Notes: generated by a model not told the origin, from the letters alone. A stretch of DNA of 64,000 nucleotides from Protula sp. h YS-2021 (GCA_949752745.1 OX457025.1:53663869-53727868); one strand, 5' to 3'. Positions 10,465 through 22,524 are shown, counted from the stretch's first letter. Translations and numbers: made by a program.

Positions 10465-11880
10465 TTAAATCTCTTATATATCAGTTCATGTACTTCATTA
10501 TCGTACCGCTTTTAAAGTAATTCTAAAACAAATGAAAGTACAATACCATACATCTCTATATGCTTCAAAAATAAAATATTACATGACAAGCCACGTCAAG
10601 TCCATATCCTTTGTCACAATTTAAATTCCTATTAGGTATACTGAAATAAGGTTTCGTGTCAATCATTAATTCTAACATTTCGAACACTTTAACCTTGACA
10701 AAGATATAATATCCCACACATGTTAACAACATTCAATACTAGCACAAGCAAATTGGAAAGTACTTCTGTAGCTTCTCCTGAGGACATGACACCATCTATT
10801 GAAGCTTTCTTGTCACTTGTATTCTGCGGAGTCTGGTTTTTATTCTTGTAAACCCTCGGGTCGCGTATATGCCAGATTCGACAGGTTATCCTGCAAAAAA
10901 TATATCCAATAAACGTTCAATAATTTTCAACATATTAAATCAAGCGAGTGACAACCTTTTAATCAGTACGAGTACTATTTCTCCTACATTTGAGTGGGCC
11001 ACAGCGTCATATCTGTAACATGTAGGGAAATTAACTAATATCAACAATAACAAAAACATATGCTCTGTAGTTCCGATCTTCTAGTTAATGGATATGGGCA
11101 ATATCAATTTGGAATATTATGAAAAACAAGTTGCTGATAGTGCACCGTGAACGTAAATTTGCATGCAGCAACTGAAGTTGGCTTTTGGCCTATCTGGGTC
11201 ACATTCACTTCTTTTCTTCCTCTCATGGATTCTTCCTCATCTCGTGGATTTTAAAAAGTATGAAAGTACGAATTGGTTTATTCAAAACTTTTGTGCTCTA
11301 TGTTATAACTATCACTCAAGTAGTAGTACTAGTCAGTCACCAGGTTCTACGGCATCTAAATCCTGCCAGGGATCAGTATTTCCATGAATAAAAACTTCAA
11401 TATCTATCGCCGAATCGCAATTTTATTTACCTTCTAAAGTTGATAAAGGAGCAATCTGCATTTGAACGTGGCTCCTTGCAATTGGCACATCGCTGCAACC
11501 CTTTCAACATCATGGCAATCCTGGCTTTGTACCTAGGAGATTATAACAATATGCGGCAGAAAATGACATACTTTCAGTCAATGGCAAAGCTTGTGCTAAC
11601 AAAACAGGTGTTTCCAGCTTTTCCGGCAAAAATATATTGATGTTTTACTGTTTATCTACCGTTTCAGCACAAGTTTTTTATAGGTTTCAGATTCGCAATC
11701 TTCGCAATATTGAAGGTGTGACATCTCACGGCGTTACTACACCGCACACGCGCCAAGGATCCTAGACGACTGAACTTCTAATGTAATTGTTAAATTCTCA
11801 ACGTGCTCTGAAGCTGGGCTATGTTTTTGGAATACGCTACTGGGGAGACTATTCCAATCTGCTGTTGTGGCCGCAATAAA
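10465..11880. other. Duplicated stretch without recognised gene
   Basis: The part up to about 11590 matches 23272-24396 closely. Plus frames at 11163-11391 and 11440-11640 are conserved in the duplicate, but no domain is recognised and both copies are young enough for this to be passive. After 11590 the copies diverge because about 1.75 kb is missing from copy 2. Confidence 0.45.
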
Positions 11881-13553
11881 ACTACCAGTAACCTAGGACC
11901 GTTCGCCACTTTTCAATGGTTTTAGCGCAATAACTCTCATCTTTTGGACGCGATCCGGAGATGCTCTTATATGTAGCAAATTCAGAATTTTACAGAAGTT
12001 TTGTGAATAAAATGTCATGATTTACGAAAATGCAAGGCCGGTGTATTTTTTTGGGCATGATTTTCCAGCTGTAACTCGCCACTTTATTCTATCATCCCGA
12101 AATATAAATTTTAAGTGCAAACTGTAAGACTATCAACTCGCTTTTCAAAATGACTGCTAAGAGCTATAATGGTTACACATGAACACAAATCTTACTTTAC
12201 ATGCGTATACTGACGGTTTACTTATGGCAGCTCAGTATTTTGCATTCGAGAACCAGTGGTAGTTGCCGGGAAGTTCGGCAAAAAATCATTTCCGGGATAA
12301 TTGTTGTTTTCGGGAGGTGGCGACGGTACGGGTACAGGCGGATTTGACTTAGGTTACTGGTATATTTATAGATGTCAGTTCTTACTTGGAGATGCGTAAA
12401 AGCGTGTTTGTGTGTTTTTCTTGAGTTCCTAGTTGAAGCTACGAGTTTCGCTGTACGTATGACTGCTTTGTTGGTGAGGCCTTTTTTTAAGGGACGGCCG
12501 CAAAACTCATTTGTGCTAATTTTGAATTCCGTGGTGGTGAATAATCTATAGTCCTAGATGACTCTTGCAGTCTTCCTACGACAGCAAGAGTCATAGTTCC
12601 TATAATAGGAAATGCCATTGATGTCAATTTTCAAATATCGGCGCACGACTGGGGCCAACGGCGTCATTTTAGAAAGGTTGCATCACATAAATGGCCCAAT
12701 TATAAATTATAGCGCACAAGTTTTATGATCAGAGAGCAATTTTTACTGAGAAAAATATGTGTTTTCTTGAGATCAGGACATCGAATCCCTCATTATCGCC
12801 GACAATAACAGTGAATCGACAGTTGCAAAACCACGTTTTACTCTAGTTTGGGAGTTTCGCTGAGGTCGAAAATAGTGCGCCAGGGTACTTCTCAGTGTGC
12901 TTTTAAAGAAAGAGCCTGCCAGTTCCAGCCTCGGTGGCTTTGAGCGTGAGCCGAAAGATCCAGAGCCTCGAAAATTGAGATCAATGGCCATTCCTATTGC
13001 AGGAACGATGACCCTGTCTGTCCTAGGAAGATAGAAAGGGTCCGTTGGGACTAAATAATCTACCAGTAACCTAGATTGAATCCGCCTGTGCCTGTAGCAT
13101 CGCCACCTCCCGAAAACAACAATTATCCCGGAAACGAAATTTTTGGCAGAACCTCCCGACAACTGCCACTGGTTCTCGAATGCAAAATACTGAGCTGCTA
13201 TAAGAAAACTGTTAGTATACACATTTGGAGTCAGGTTTATGCTCACATGTAATCCTTATAGCTCTTAGCAGTCATTTTGAAAAGCAAATTGAATAGTCTT
13301 ACAGTTTGCACTTAAAATTTATATTTCGGGATGATAGAATAAAGTGACGAGTTACACCTCGAAAATACTGCCCGAAGAATATACATCGGCCTGGAATTTT
13401 CGTAAATCATGACATTTTACTTCGCGCATAACAGAAAACGTGTGTAAAATCCTGTATTTGCTACACACAAAAGCATATCCGGATCGCGTCTAAAACACGA
13501 AAATTATTGTGCAAAAACCATTCAAAAGTGGCGAACGATAGGTTACTGGTAGT
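11881..13553. mobile_element. Inverted MITE pair enclosing another element
   Basis: About 480 bp at 11881-12361 reappears in reverse at 13060-13553. Each arm is itself bounded by inverted ends, ACTACCAGTAACCTA at one side and TAGGTTACTGGT at the other. The structure is therefore two copies of one MITE in opposite orientation, not just long terminal repeats. The centre (12572-13030) is a copy of the CTTCC-ended TIR family. A truncated single arm remains at 24396-24615. No transposase is present. Confidence 0.7.
12572..13030. mobile_element. TIR-bounded DNA element, copy B
   Basis: The left end CTTCCTACGACAGCAAGAGT and right end (reverse) CTTCCTAGGACAGACAGGGT enclose 459 bp. Subterminal GTCAATTTT and TCGGCGCAC blocks match copies A and C. 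The minus-strand frame at 12773-13246 crosses this element and the adjoining MITE arm; its similarity to 2961-3200 reflects the repeat, not a gene. Confidence 0.6.
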
Positions 13554-13589
13554 GCAGTTGTTTAGCTGAGGCAACTTGAGCGAAAGTCA

Positions 13590-13680
13590 ATCACCTGCTT
13601 TCCACCCCTGTCCAGTTTCGAACCAGGGACTTAAGGATTACAGGACCAAGGCTCTATCGACTGAGCTAACCGTCATCCCC
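13590..13680 (-). repeat. tRNA-derived SINE head, copy 1
   Basis: The minus strand reads TTAGCTCAGTCGATAGAGC (A box with a paired D arm) and, about 30 bp on, CCTGGTTCGAAACTGG (B box). The anticodon arm is oversized and the T-stem is weak, so a working tRNA is unlikely. The copy at 24640-24725 is nearly identical through the segmental duplication. Confidence 0.6.
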
Positions 13681-13759
13681 ATTATCTCGTAAATCGCTCG
13701 ATACATACGTATAAGAAACAAGTAAGTATTTGTGAAACACACGCAGGCCCCAACCGCCT

Positions 13760-13870
13760 CCCAAATTCATAGGGGTATAAAGCGATGACGGACAGACGGA
13801 CGGACAGACACCCAAAACCTATAGGCCCCAATCCAAAGGGTTGGGGCCTAATTAATGTTAGCATCTCTGT
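13760..13870 (-). mobile_element. HINE/pearl-like head (c), copy 1
   Basis: On the minus strand a perfect 9-bp hairpin, AGGCCCCAA...TTGGGGCCT, is followed by CTATAGG and a GTCTGTCCGTCCGTCTGTCC run. The tandem core is absent or unrecognisable. It is duplicated at 24790-24905. Confidence 0.55.
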
Positions 13871-13879
13871 ACCTCCATG

Positions 13880-14611
13880 TTTACAAGCAGACTCTTCACG
13901 GTCGTTGTAGTGCACATCCACTAATAAAATAGTGCAAAATGTTTCAAGCAATACGTTACTATAGCATATAAAAAGAATTATATTCCATCACATTTCTGCT
14001 AAAACACAAAAATTATAGAAAAGAGGTGGTGGCAAGTAAGTATCCATATATTGCTACATATTATATCCAGCATCATACATAAATTTATACGCCCGAGCTC
14101 TTTTTTATTCGAAACAGTCAGAAATTTGTACTCCCGCAAATTCTTCCGCAACATATGTGTTTCGACTGTTTGTGACACCGTCGCAGGCCATTCAATAAGT
14201 AAATACAAAGCATACCTAAAATCCCGAGTATTTTCTTAATTTTATATATTTTATATATATTTATTTTGAACTGCAATACCATACTATTACATTTCATCTA
14301 AGAAAAAAATATTGTGCAACTATATCCATTTGTTTTCCGTATGTGGGATTTTTAATACCATGCTTTCAATATGAAAAATTAGCATTTAACTTAGCTAATA
14401 TTTAGATGGCTGCTAATGGGAGTATAAGTTTTTATAAAAGCGGTAAAATACAGAATTATACTTTGATATATAATATTGCGTCATAAGATCGACAAATAAC
14501 CACAGAAAAAACACATTTGGTTCATTACTCGGTTTTGTATTTTAATTCGCTAGCGGCAGTAATACCAGCAGTAAATTAATTTAGTGCATTTGGTAACTAA
14601 CTAGATTGGCC
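13880..14611. other. Duplicated AT-rich stretch
   Basis: Matches the second duplication copy at about 24905-25647. The part at 14200-14345 also occurs in reverse at about 16070-16215 (words CATACCTAAAATCC, TTGAACTGCAATACCATACT and ATTGTGCAACTATATCCA). No gene is recognised. Confidence 0.5.
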
Positions 14612-15075
14612 AGTGTTTTTGTTAAAACAAAAACGGATAGGTCTCCCCCGCCCCAATCAATCACGTGGAAAAACTTCGCAGTAAACATTTCCACTACATA
14701 TGGGTTCTTCTTGCCATGTTTCAGCCTAATCCAACAAACTGTTTCGGAGACATCGCAACAATTATGGCCAAAAAAGTTTTAAATAAAAAAATTGAAAAAT
14801 TCGCCGAAAAGACATTTTCAACTGAAATGAAGAAAAACTTCGCAGTAAACATTTACACGTTTTGTGAGTTCTTCCTGAAAAGTTTCAGCCTAATCCAACA
14901 ATCTGTTTCGGAGATATCGCAACGATATGGCCCAAAAAGTTAAAATTCCAAAATTAAAAAAAATCGCCAAAAATACATTTTCAACGGAAATGAAAAGAAA
15001 CTTTGCAGTAAACATTTCCACTATATGTGGGTTATTCTTGCCACGTTTCAGCCTAATCCAACAAGAATGCTTAAA
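14612..15075. mobile_element. HINE/pearl-like tandem core (e), copy 1
   Basis: Begins with the hairpin GTTTTTGTT-AA-AACAAAAAC, followed by about 2.5-3 units of roughly 165 bp. Recurring words are AACTTCGCAGTAAACATTT, GTTTCAGCCTAATCCAACAA and CATTTTCAACGGAAATG. The CCGT run and head found in the second copy are missing here. Confidence 0.6.
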
Positions 15076-16060
15076 CCAGCTATCTTTTTTGAAGAAAAAC
15101 ATACCTGTTTTCTGTGATTTTTCAATAACATTCATATTGCTGCTAGAACAAACCGTATGGCGCGAATTCTGTGACCTAGATTTTAATTCATGTGACTCAG
15201 AATTCAGGGCAGTTGCCAATCAAAACAGACAGAAATTTGAACTTAAAATTTTTTCCGCATCATATCTGTTACGACTGTTTGCGACTTGCACTAGCAGTAT
15301 TAAGTTTTAATGTATTGCTACAGGGAACAGGACTTTTCCCCCAGTCAATTCCCATAGACAATTCCTCCCTGAACAATTTTCCCCTAGGGCAATTCCCCAA
15401 GGCCTACCCCTCCAATTTACTTTTCTTATTTTTTCTTTTCTTTGTATTTTTTCTCTCTCTCTCTCTCTTCTTTTTTAAACAAATTATTGCCCTTTTATCT
15501 TCTAATTGGAGGTCGTATAATTGTCCTTCAACATTGTCGCAATTGCAATTAATATGCCTTATCCAGACCAATGAACTTTGAGTTAGCCAAATCAGGGCCA
15601 ACAAAAACGAAATAAAGCTGGAAATTCCGGAGTCGTTGGTTTTTACGTGTACATTGGTTGGATCTGCAGTAATGCTCGCGGTGCACCTGGTCGTATTATG
15701 GGTGGCCACTTGCCCGAGCCACTACTTCGCCAGACGCCGACTCTGCGCAGTGCATTCGTCAAATAGTCCGCGACTTCGAAAACCGACGGATTGTTGACTT
15801 TTTGCGTGGAGTTGCCCACAACATCAGGTTTTAAGTGGCAGAGAAGACTTTAGTTCGAGACAGAAGAATTTTGCATTTTTGATTTTAAGGTATTTTACAA
15901 ATAAAAAAATGACAGATACCTGGCTGTTTTATTTTTGTTTTGGCATTCAAACTAAAATATAAATCAAAAGACCCATTGCTATTTACATGATTTTAGTCAA
16001 CATAACTCTTTAGGCTACTTTCATTATCATAGTTTTAATGTCATAATTTTTCATAGGGAG
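15076..16060. other. Spacer with CAATTCCC-type low complexity
   Basis: Spacer between the duplication copies. It has short CAATTCCC/CAATTTTCCC repeats at about 15345-15400 and a CT-rich run near 15450. TCGCAATTGCAATTAATATG at about 15536 resembles the AATTGCAATT cluster near 35.6 kb. No gene is recognised. Confidence 0.4.
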
Positions 16061-16185
16061 ACCATTGTATTTAAAAACCCACATACGGAGACCAAGATGA
16101 TACAGCTGCACAATATTTTTTCTTAAATGAAATGCAATAGTATGGTACTGCAGTTTAAAATAAATGTATAAAAAATAAAGAAAAA

Positions 16186-16290
16186 TCTCGGAGATTTTAG
16201 GTATGCTTGTATTTCACTCTTTGAATGAACTGCGACGGCGTCGCAGGTCAACATTCAATATGCAATACACAAGTGTACCTAAAATCCGAG
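16186..16290. repeat. Long imperfect hairpin, MITE-like
   Basis: The arms run from CTCGGAGATTTTAGGTATGC to GTACCTAAAATCCGAG. The centre is CTGCGAC-GGC-GTCGCAG (16230-16246). The left arm continues the inverted partner of 14200-14345. Confidence 0.65.
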
Positions 16291-16317
16291 AATTTCATTT
16301 TTAGCACTTTCTTATTC

Positions 16318-16480
16318 CATAATTATATGTCTCTCCCTAAGGGAGACATATATAGCATTTGGTGTGTCCGTCCGTCCGTCTATCCGCAGTGAGTTCTTAT
16401 GAAATTAGTGAGTAGATTTTTCTCAAAACATACATACATATTGCGCTACATGTATAGATGTACATGTACAGATGATGTTA
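16318..16480 (+). mobile_element. HINE/pearl-like head (d)
   Basis: Palindromic head ATATGTCTCTCCC-TAA-GGGAGACATAT, the word AGCATTTGGTGTGTCC, a CCGT run, then GCAGTGAGTTCTTATGAAA and ACATACATACATATTG. The same series occurs on the minus strand at 26370-26525, so (d) and (e) are one family. The tandem core is not present downstream. Confidence 0.65.
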
Positions 16481-17223
16481 TTTTTTTTTCTTTCCTTCAA
16501 AAATTCTACTTTTGGCAAATTTGTTTGTTTGTTTGTTTGTTTTTTTATTACTGTGTTGCATTTAAACACAATTCAGTGAATCTGTCAAATATTGGAGGCC
16601 AAAAACCAGTGACTTTGTAAAGTTACTGAAAATTCCAGGGACCTTACAATGTCACTGAGTAAACCAGTGACTTTACAAAGTCATTGAAATTTTCAGTGAT
16701 TTTATAAACTAACTGATTTGACAGATAACATATATAAGTATCAGTGTACTATTTTGTTTGACCAAGCTTCTGGTGTCAAAAGGTAAAACTAGTAAAGGTA
16801 AAGCTAGTAACTGCAATACTGTCAAAATTATGTTTATATTTTCAAAGTCGTTACTAGCTATTGTCCAAAATAATTTACTATACCCCATTGCAAATAAGCC
16901 TTCATATACCGTCGTTTTATAATCGTAAAACCTAGTAGCTGCAACTCATTTATAACCTTACCTTATGTATTGATATTAATTTACTCAAAACAGTAAAATG
17001 TTGGTTACTAGGTTTTATCTATAGACACCAGGCTTGTATGCATTATAAAAATGTGTTCGATCGTTCTTTTGCATATCATGCCTTATACTCCCTGTAGCAG
17101 CCATCTAAATATTAGCTAAGTTAAATGCTAACTTTTCATACGGAGACCATAGTATTTAAAACCATCATACTAAGACCAAGTGGATATAGTTGTACAATGT
17201 TTTTTCTTAGATGAAATGTAATG

Positions 17224-17228
<5 letters not shown>
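16481..17228. other. No recognisable gene
   Basis: AT-rich. It contains a short self-repeat of AGTGACTTTGTAAAGT-type words at 16600-16720 and a partial copy of the GGAGACCATAGTATTTAAA block at 17143. No coding signal. Confidence 0.45.

Positions 17229-17295
<67 letters not shown>
17229..17295. repeat. (TA)n microsatellite
   Basis: About 33 uninterrupted TA dinucleotides. Confidence 0.97.
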
Positions 17296-17299
<4 letters not shown>

Positions 17300-18707
17300 A
17301 CTTTGCGACCTGGGGAGACCATGCTTATAAATAATAGATGGGGAGACCAAATATATATCCTTTCTCTTCCGCATTTTTTCTTTTGTTATCGCATAGATAT
17401 CTTAAATTAATATTATTGTTATTGTCTGTTATGGTTGTTTTGAAAAAAAAACACACAACAATAACGAATAAACAAAAATTCGAGGTCTCCTTTATTCGAC
17501 CAACTTTTTTGCCAGAAACACACCCACTAAAAGAGACCGTCTCCTTAATTTTGTATATGAGTCCGGTTCTCCAAATGATCACTTTTAGCAGAGTCAGTGG
17601 ACTCGCTTAATCTCTTTTTTTATTTTTGTAATTTAATAATTTACTGGCACTTTAGACAAGTTTTAGAGGGGAGTTATTCGGAATAAAAACAATTTCACAG
17701 TTTCGTCTATTTCCGCTAGAGATGTGGTTACAAACTTCAGGTAATTTTGTTTGTATTGTTTACATCTACCCGCCAGAGACGAAGAGAAGTAACTAATGAA
17801 AATAACTTGAAAGAAGGGAGTTAAACTAAATAACAAAATACTTGAAACTATTACATGCAGCCTGAAGACTACTTGACATATTACTGTCGTGCAAAGTAAG
17901 CTCTTATCTTATGTTTTAGCACAAAACCTATATTATCGCCCACTTCTTAACAGTTACCAATGGTAAAACTAGTCCCAGTGGACCCTTTCTATTCTTCACA
18001 ACAAGTTCATGTCACAACCTTGCATCTACGAATAAGAATTTACATTTTCGTCACGTGATCAAAAAGTGCCAGTGCTTGCGTGGGGGCAAAACGCAGTTTC
18101 TCGTTGTTTTAATACCAAAAATAACATTATTTTTCTTGTTGTAGGCCGATTGCATACATTTTGGCCTATTTGTCACATGCTAGGAAGCTAGCTCTTTGTA
18201 TAATTTTTACCGTTCAGAAAAGTGTTAACACTTAGCTTAAATATCGAAGAATTTGTATTGGTATAAAACTGCTATAAACTCCAAATATCACTCATTATGC
18301 CCCCAGTTACTCACAAGCCAAATCACACTTAGGGTGCTCCCAATAAAAATGGTAAAAAGTTCTGCGTTTCGAATAAAAGTAACCGGGTAAAAAATGAAAG
18401 AAATGATAGAGACATTTCACCTAAATGTCAAATTACCCTTGCACCAAAGAGCAGTCAGGTTTTTAACAACTCCTGTGCTATTTAAAAATGTATTCTAAGT
18501 TTTAACAAATAGTTTCAAGTTTCAATTTCTTTTATGTTTCGAGTATAAGCTGTTTTTGCGATATTTCTTCCATATTTTTCTGTCATTTCTTTCATTTTTT
18601 TGGTTCCATCGCAGTCGAAAATCAAATTTCTTTCGTAAATTATTCGAAACACCCAAAGTGTGACTTGGCTCATTGCATGAAGGTGTCTGCGAGATGACTT
18701 GATCAAT
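17296..18707. other. No recognisable feature
   Basis: One GGGAGACC/GGGGAGACC pair near 17312-17350 recalls the head of the 330-bp unit. Otherwise I see only short chance frames, and no gene, RNA or repeat partner within the window. Confidence 0.45.
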
Positions 18708-18740
18708 CTTCCTAGGACAGAAATGGTCACAGTTCCTGTA

Positions 18741-19089
18741 ATAAGCCAGTTCGCATTTTCGGGTCTTTCTGGTGGAGGTGTTGTTTCGGCTGCAAATATT
18801 TTTGGGATAAATTATAAAGAAATGATAAGGAAAAAACTTCAAGTTTCTAATTTTCTTTCAACATGCACGCTTTCAAATTTATGAAGCCATCACATGATCT
18901 TTTAAAAGCTATTTTACATATTATTCAGTCCCTTTAATAACCAACATGTGAATATGTTGCTGGCAAAATGGAATTTTATTGATTTTTTTTTCGTTTTGTT
19001 TTCTATCATTTCTTTATATCCTTATCCCACCTGAATTCAGCCGAAACGTAAAAACTTTTCTGAAAAAGTCAAAGTGCGAATTGGCTTAT
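18741..19089. mobile_element. MITE 1 of a tandem pair
   Basis: 349 bp bounded by ATAAGCCAGTTCGCATTTT and, in reverse, ATAAGCCAATTCGCACTTT. No coding content. Confidence 0.75.
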
Positions 19090-19098
19090 TGTAGAGCC

Positions 19099-19438
19099 AT
19101 AAGCCAATTCGCACTTTTGGATCTTTCCGGTGAAGGTGTTGTTTTGACTGCAAATGTTGGGAGAAAAATTATAAAGAAATGATAAGGGAAAATATCAAAA
19201 TTCTAATTTTCTTTCAACATGCACACTTTCAAATTTATAAAGCCATCATATGATCTTCTAAAAAGTATTTTACATGTTATTCAGTCCCTTTAATAACCAA
19301 TATGAGAACATGTTGCTGACAAAATGGAATTTCGCTGATTTTTCCCGTTTTTTCTATCATTTCTTTATATCCTTATCCCAATTAATTCAGCCGAAACGCA
19401 AAACGTTTCGGCAAAAGACAAAGTGCGAATTGACTTAT
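19099..19438. mobile_element. MITE 2 of a tandem pair
   Basis: 340 bp in the same orientation as MITE 1, starting nine bases after it. It begins ATAAGCCAATTCGCACTTT and ends with the inverted counterpart (AAAGTGCGAATTGACTTAT). Near the right end is a perfect hairpin GCCGAAACG...CGTTTCGGC. The tandem placement suggests insertion at the same site or duplication. Confidence 0.75.
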
Positions 19439-20002
19439 TGTTGCTGTGGGAGATAATGGGAGATTTTATATCCTGATCCAAAGAAAACATTTTTCTCAGT
19501 ACAAAATTGTTGTTTAACCATAGAAATTGTCCGTTGTATTTATAATTGGGTCATTTGTGTGATGCACTCTTTCTAAAATAACGCCAGTGGCCTGAGTCAT
19601 GCGCCGAGATTAGCAAAATTGACATCAACGACACGTTCTATTATAGGAACTATCACTCTTGCTGTCATTCGGGACAGGCCGTAACCATAGCCAACCTGGT
19701 ATATTCACCCGTAAACCAGTGGCAGCATTCGCGAAAGTGTAAGTTTAAACTTAGAGTCAATCTAAGTGCAAAAATGTAAGAGTTAACTTTCCCGTTGGTT
19801 TAACTTAGCGGTATTCACAAAATATAAGTTTAAGCTTTCACTCAAGTATAAGTTCAAAATTCTAAGTTTACTTCGGACTACACTTAGATCTCTAAGCTCA
19901 ATCCCACGCGATATTTAAATACCTGGAGTGCTTTGTTTACCTTGGCAACAATCAATTTATTGAGATTAAATGAAGAATATGAAAGGGTTTTTATAAGGGA
20001 AA

Positions 20003-20122
20003 GTGTTTCGAGATAGGAGTAATCCGTTTGAAGTTTACAATGACGATGAACTTTTAACTCGATATGGATTTTCAAGAGAAGATATTCATTTTTTGGTGGA
20101 AAATCTCGAAAATTTGGAGTAG
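20003..20122 (+). pseudogene. Harbinger-type transposase N-terminal fragment, copy 2
   Basis: Same fragment as 7904-8031, with T to S in YGFSREDIHF and the same in-frame TAG end. It lies in the second copy of the Harbinger-like remnant (19711-20366). Confidence 0.6.
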
Positions 20123-20366
20123 GAAACAAGAAGAAGCTTTAACGCTCCGAAACATCTAAAAGCCTTCGATATTTACATTGACAACCAGTTTATACGATTA
20201 CGATTAGTCGCACTCTTTATGAAAATTTTGCAATATTGACTTAGAATGTAAGTTGATAAACTTACGCGATGAATATGGCGTAAGTAAGTAAACTTACGTA
20301 AGTTTAATCTTGAGATCTAAGTTTAATATCTAAGTAAATAAACTCAGATGTTCGTGAATACAGTCA

Positions 20367-21395
20367 CAGATACAAGAGAATGTACCTGTCGTCAACTGTA
20401 CCTCACGACCACCACTCCCGAAAAGTTAATTTCATCCCGTATCAAAACATCTATTTTACAAAATAAAACATTTCCTTAAGTGTTTATTCAAACACTTATT
20501 AACACAGAATAAGAACAAGGGCAGAGATGAGAATTTTTCTTTGCATGTATGCCTTTTTGGGGTTCGACTGCCACAGGTTGCTTGCAATTTTGCAATTTTT
20601 ATGCAATGAACTGGCAATCTCCGGGCGAAGCACAGCAAGACAAGTATCGAACTATGCCACAACAGCTTGTGAAACTTGTTTTTGAGACAGACTGCCATAC
20701 CATATTAAACAGCGATGGTTCATTTTTCCGTTTCTGATATTTTCCCGAGATACCGCCCCAGATGACTCCTCAAGGCCACCAGATGTTTACACATAAAATA
20801 ATTTAGTAACTTATGAATGTATATCACCTACGGCCGCATTGAAGGCCAGACTTGGAAATCTTAATTTCGAAGTAACTACAATTTGCCATCCTTTTTGGGA
20901 GGGAGGGAAATGGGGGAGCTTTAATAGATTATAACTGCACCCAAGGAACGGGGAAGTGGAGAAGGGGAAAATAAATACAAACAAGCATTTTCTTTGGCTT
21001 TTCAATATTTATTGAATAGACATCAAGTTGATGCCATATAGCTTATTTAAATCGTTTTCCGCCCAAGCATCACATAACAAATAAGAAAATGTACGGGCAC
21101 ATACACAGGAAAACAATGGGAGATCCATCGCATCATTTCATTTCGCAATGTTAATTTACTTTGAGATTATTTCACGACTATTTCTTTGAAGAACTACTAA
21201 AAATGACAAACTTAATTGTATCAAAATATTTTTTTGAATCTTTACATTTTTAGAACTAAAATCGCGTTTTGTTGTTTTTGTTTTATTTCTATTATTACTT
21301 TTTCTTTTACTACCAGTAAGTTAGTGTAACTGAGATAATAGTAAAGGATTTTAAATTATTACTTTACAGACAGCATGCATGAAAATAGTAAATAG
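20367..21395. other. Duplicated stretch without recognised gene
   Basis: Counterpart of 8380-9289. A short ORF at 20549-20737 shares its distal part with 8436-8642. Nothing further can be supported. Confidence 0.4.
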
Positions 21396-21618
21396 AGGGA
21401 CCAAGTGTGCATCATATATAATAATCAATGATATATAACCCCAAAATACAACTTTGGGAGACCATGCTTTGGTCTCCCTATTTACTATTTTTATCTATGG
21501 TCTCTCTAAGTGACACCTTTAGTGTCTTTTAGCATATACAAAAGGTCTCCCTATGTTGGCATATTCTGTGTGCATATATTATCAAATGTGTGCATATATT
21601 ATCATATAATATTTTTAG

Positions 21619-21707
21619 TGTCATTGTAGGTTCAACTCCTACAGGGTGCACGCATAACGATTTCTTATGCGGCGTTACTGCGCTCTCTGGTGGTGGCACA
21701 CCAAACT
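21619..21707 (+). repeat. 90-bp hairpin-rich module, copy 4
   Basis: The T-arm-like hairpin GTAGG-TTCAACT-CCTAC and the CGCATAA/TTATGCG stem are both intact. Confidence 0.75.
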
Positions 21708-21814
21708 TTAGTAATATTGTAAATAGGGGGACCAAATGCGCATCATATATAATAATCAATGATATATAACCCAAAAATACAACTTTGGGAGACCATACCT
21801 TGGTCTCCCTATAT

Positions 21815-22524
21815 CCAGATGAAATCACTTAATCGCATAAATCGGTTAACTGCATATTATTCACAAATCCCAAAGCATTTCCAATGCTATCTATGGGAAA
21901 TTTAACCGATAATTGTATACCGCTTAATCGCATAAACTGGATAAACGCATAGCTTTTCCACGTTAAAATGGGGAAGCACACCGGTTAATTGCATAATTCT
22001 GTGTGACTATCATAACACTGCGACACTTAAAGCACACTTAGAGGATTAGCTGCTCCTCGTTTATTTATCTAATGCATTGTCTTCTGTTTGCTTGACCCAT
22101 TGTATACATGTACCAACCCTACTCGCGGTTGTTAACAGTGAGTCTCGAACTCGTAATCACCGCACCCTCTCAGCTCTCACTACATAATGACCTGTATCCT
22201 TATTCCCCGCACTGCCTCAGCTGACGCTAGATAAAAATGGCCTGCAACTCCTAATCCCCGCACTGCCTGAGCTCTCACTAAATGATGGCCTGAAACCCTT
22301 AATCCCCACGTTGCCTCAGATAACCATGAGCACAGTCATCATTTAAATACGCGGCCAAGAAGAAAAATGAAATGCGGGGATGACGAGGGGCGGGGTGCAC
22401 GTCTAATAACTATCGTAAATGAAACAAAATAGGCATGGCAAGAGTACTCCGGATAAACGCACATATCGGATAAACGCATAACAGGGCCTGGCAAATTGGC
22501 TATGCGATTAAACGGTTTCGTCTG
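21815..22524. mobile_element. TIR element (pogo/Tigger-like?) in duplication copy 2
   Basis: The 710 bp are absent from the matching site in copy 1 (about 9720). The ends are inverted: CAGATGAAATCACTTAATCG on the left and, in reverse, CAGACGAAACCGTTTAATCG on the right, each continuing CATA. The site reads CTATAT before and TACTAT after, consistent with a TA target in an AT run. The inside has no transposase but has GGATAAACGCATA words near both ends and a minisatellite. The CAG-type ends and TA target fit pogo/Tigger-type mariner elements. That class assignment is an inference. Confidence 0.7.
22153..22325. repeat. Minisatellite, about 58-bp unit, about three copies
   Basis: Recurring words are TAATCCCCGCACTGCCT, CAGCTCTCACTA and ATGGCCTG, inside the 710-bp TIR element. 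Confidence 0.7.

Larger units (their letters stand above)
7577..15075. repeat. Segmental duplication, copy 1
   Basis: From the shared start CGGGACAGGCCGTAACCATA, this segment matches 19668-about 26110 in the same orientation, with an offset of 12,091 bp at the left end. It carries, in order, a Harbinger remnant, a conserved short ORF, two 330-bp units, a PHD-like ORF, a MITE pair, a SINE head, a HINE head and a HINE tandem core. Relative to the second copy it has about 1.75 kb more (about 11590-13343) and lacks the 710-bp insertion at 21815. Most 60-base lines differ at only a few positions by eye. Confidence 0.9.
18708..19666. mobile_element. TIR-bounded DNA element, copy C, with two internal MITEs
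   Basis: The left end is CTTCCTAGGACAG then AGTTCCTGTAATA. The right end (reverse) is GACAGCAAGAGTGATAGTTCC, with its outermost bases lost at the join to the segmental duplication. The right 230 bp match 3985-4229 of copy A. The interior is taken up by two adjacent MITEs. Confidence 0.55.

Noticed and set aside
12773..13246. 157-codon minus-strand ORF with similarity to a frame at 2961-3200
   Set aside because: The shared DLNFRGSGSFG stretch is the translated subterminal region of a TIR element family. The rest of the frame crosses a MITE arm.
13590..13680. Functional tRNA gene on the minus strand
   Set aside because: The anticodon loop is oversized and the T-stem is weak. It is treated as a tRNA-derived SINE head.
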